Shown piece after piece: positions 5,353 through 5,418 of a DNA stretch of 5,418 nt (positions within the stretch are counted from its first letter, which is position 1; each line of letters opens with the position of its first letter). The notes under the pieces were generated by a model. The model made no database searches. It saw only the letters and a program-made list of their open reading frames with translations, and had not been told where the DNA came from. Origin of the DNA: an uncultured Clostridia bacterium (lineage in GTDB: Bacteria; Bacillota; Clostridia; Monoglobales; Monoglobaceae); NCBI GenBank assembly GCA_934454115.1, contig CAKSFQ010000046.1:1-5418 (forward strand), written 5' to 3'. A program made the translations under genes and the position numbers.

Positions 5353-5418
5353 AAAAGAAAATATTTATACCCTTGACAGTAAAGGTGAGCTTTTGATTAC
5401 CATTATGTCGTCCATTGC
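5333..5418 (+). pseudogene. Large serine recombinase, internal fragment lacking its N-terminus (runs off window)
   Basis: In the frame containing codon 5345, bases 5333-5418 encode [14 protein letters not shown] followed by [15 protein letters not shown]. This closely resembles the catalytic-domain segment of large serine site-specific recombinases of Firmicutes elements and phages, usually written (V)[16 protein letters not shown](L/M)-x-(T/S)I(M/L)SS-x-AQEESRS. The segment normally lies roughly 90-130 residues into the protein, after the serine-bearing YxRVS motif and an RFxRN motif. Neither is present upstream: the frame opens only at 5303, after TAA 5300-5302, with no start or RBS. The gene is thus cut at its 5' end and should lack recombinase activity, though more of it may continue beyond the window. 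Such enzymes integrate and excise conjugative or mobilizable elements and phages. Family recognition is from memory and strong; only 28 codons are visible. Confidence 0.72.

Noticed and set aside
5184..5396. 70-codon + frame from TTG 5184
   Set aside because: It overlaps the fur fragment in another frame, its start is only 2 nt from the SD, and its product shows no family features, whereas the GTG 5188 frame matches Fur.
1..5418. CRISPR array, tRNA, rRNA, IS with terminal repeats
   Set aside because: No regularly spaced repeats, cloverleaf, rRNA-like sequence or paired IS ends were seen.

Overview
The window looks like a chromosomal segment from a Gram-positive, low-to-mid-GC Clostridia-type bacterium. 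The signs are a 14-base exact match to the canonical Shine-Dalgarno consensus, an S-layer-homology (SLH) surface protein, GTG starts, and a serine-recombinase remnant of a type common in gut Firmicutes. Genus cannot be read from the sequence.

Bases 1-4687 hold the downstream part of a surface polysaccharide cluster, all on the + strand. The order is: C-terminal end of a GT4-type glycosyltransferase (1-153); a secreted SLH-domain protein behind a very strong ribosome binding site (228-1457); a terminator-like hairpin (1495-1532); then three overlapping genes encoding a hexapeptide-repeat acyltransferase (1560-2144), a GT2-family glycosyltransferase (2107-3168) and a Wzx/MVF-type flippase (3149-4687). 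Together they suggest assembly of a lipid-linked repeat unit (GT4, GT2), its O- or N-acylation, and its transfer across the membrane by the flippase. The SLH protein could be a wall-anchored partner that binds the secondary cell-wall polymer. A long perfect hairpin (4726-4767) closes the cluster.

Bases 4688-5187 are an AT-rich spacer of about 500 nt with no convincing gene. It holds the terminator, two perfect 7-1-7 palindromes, a 9-bp tandem repeat and a textbook promoter (TTGACA, 17 bp, TATAAC). Just behind the promoter's -10 is a 23-bp near-palindrome with Fur-box geometry.

Bases 5188-5418 hold two gene fragments joined together. The first about 40 codons of a Fur-family regulator, with a good RBS and start, break off in the DNA-binding domain. 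About 25 bases later, in another frame, an internal piece of a large serine recombinase begins (signature [17 protein letters not shown]) and runs off the window edge. I found no CRISPR array, tRNA or rRNA. The most unusual features are the Fur/recombinase junction with its intact promoter and operator, and the SLH protein inside a glycan operon.
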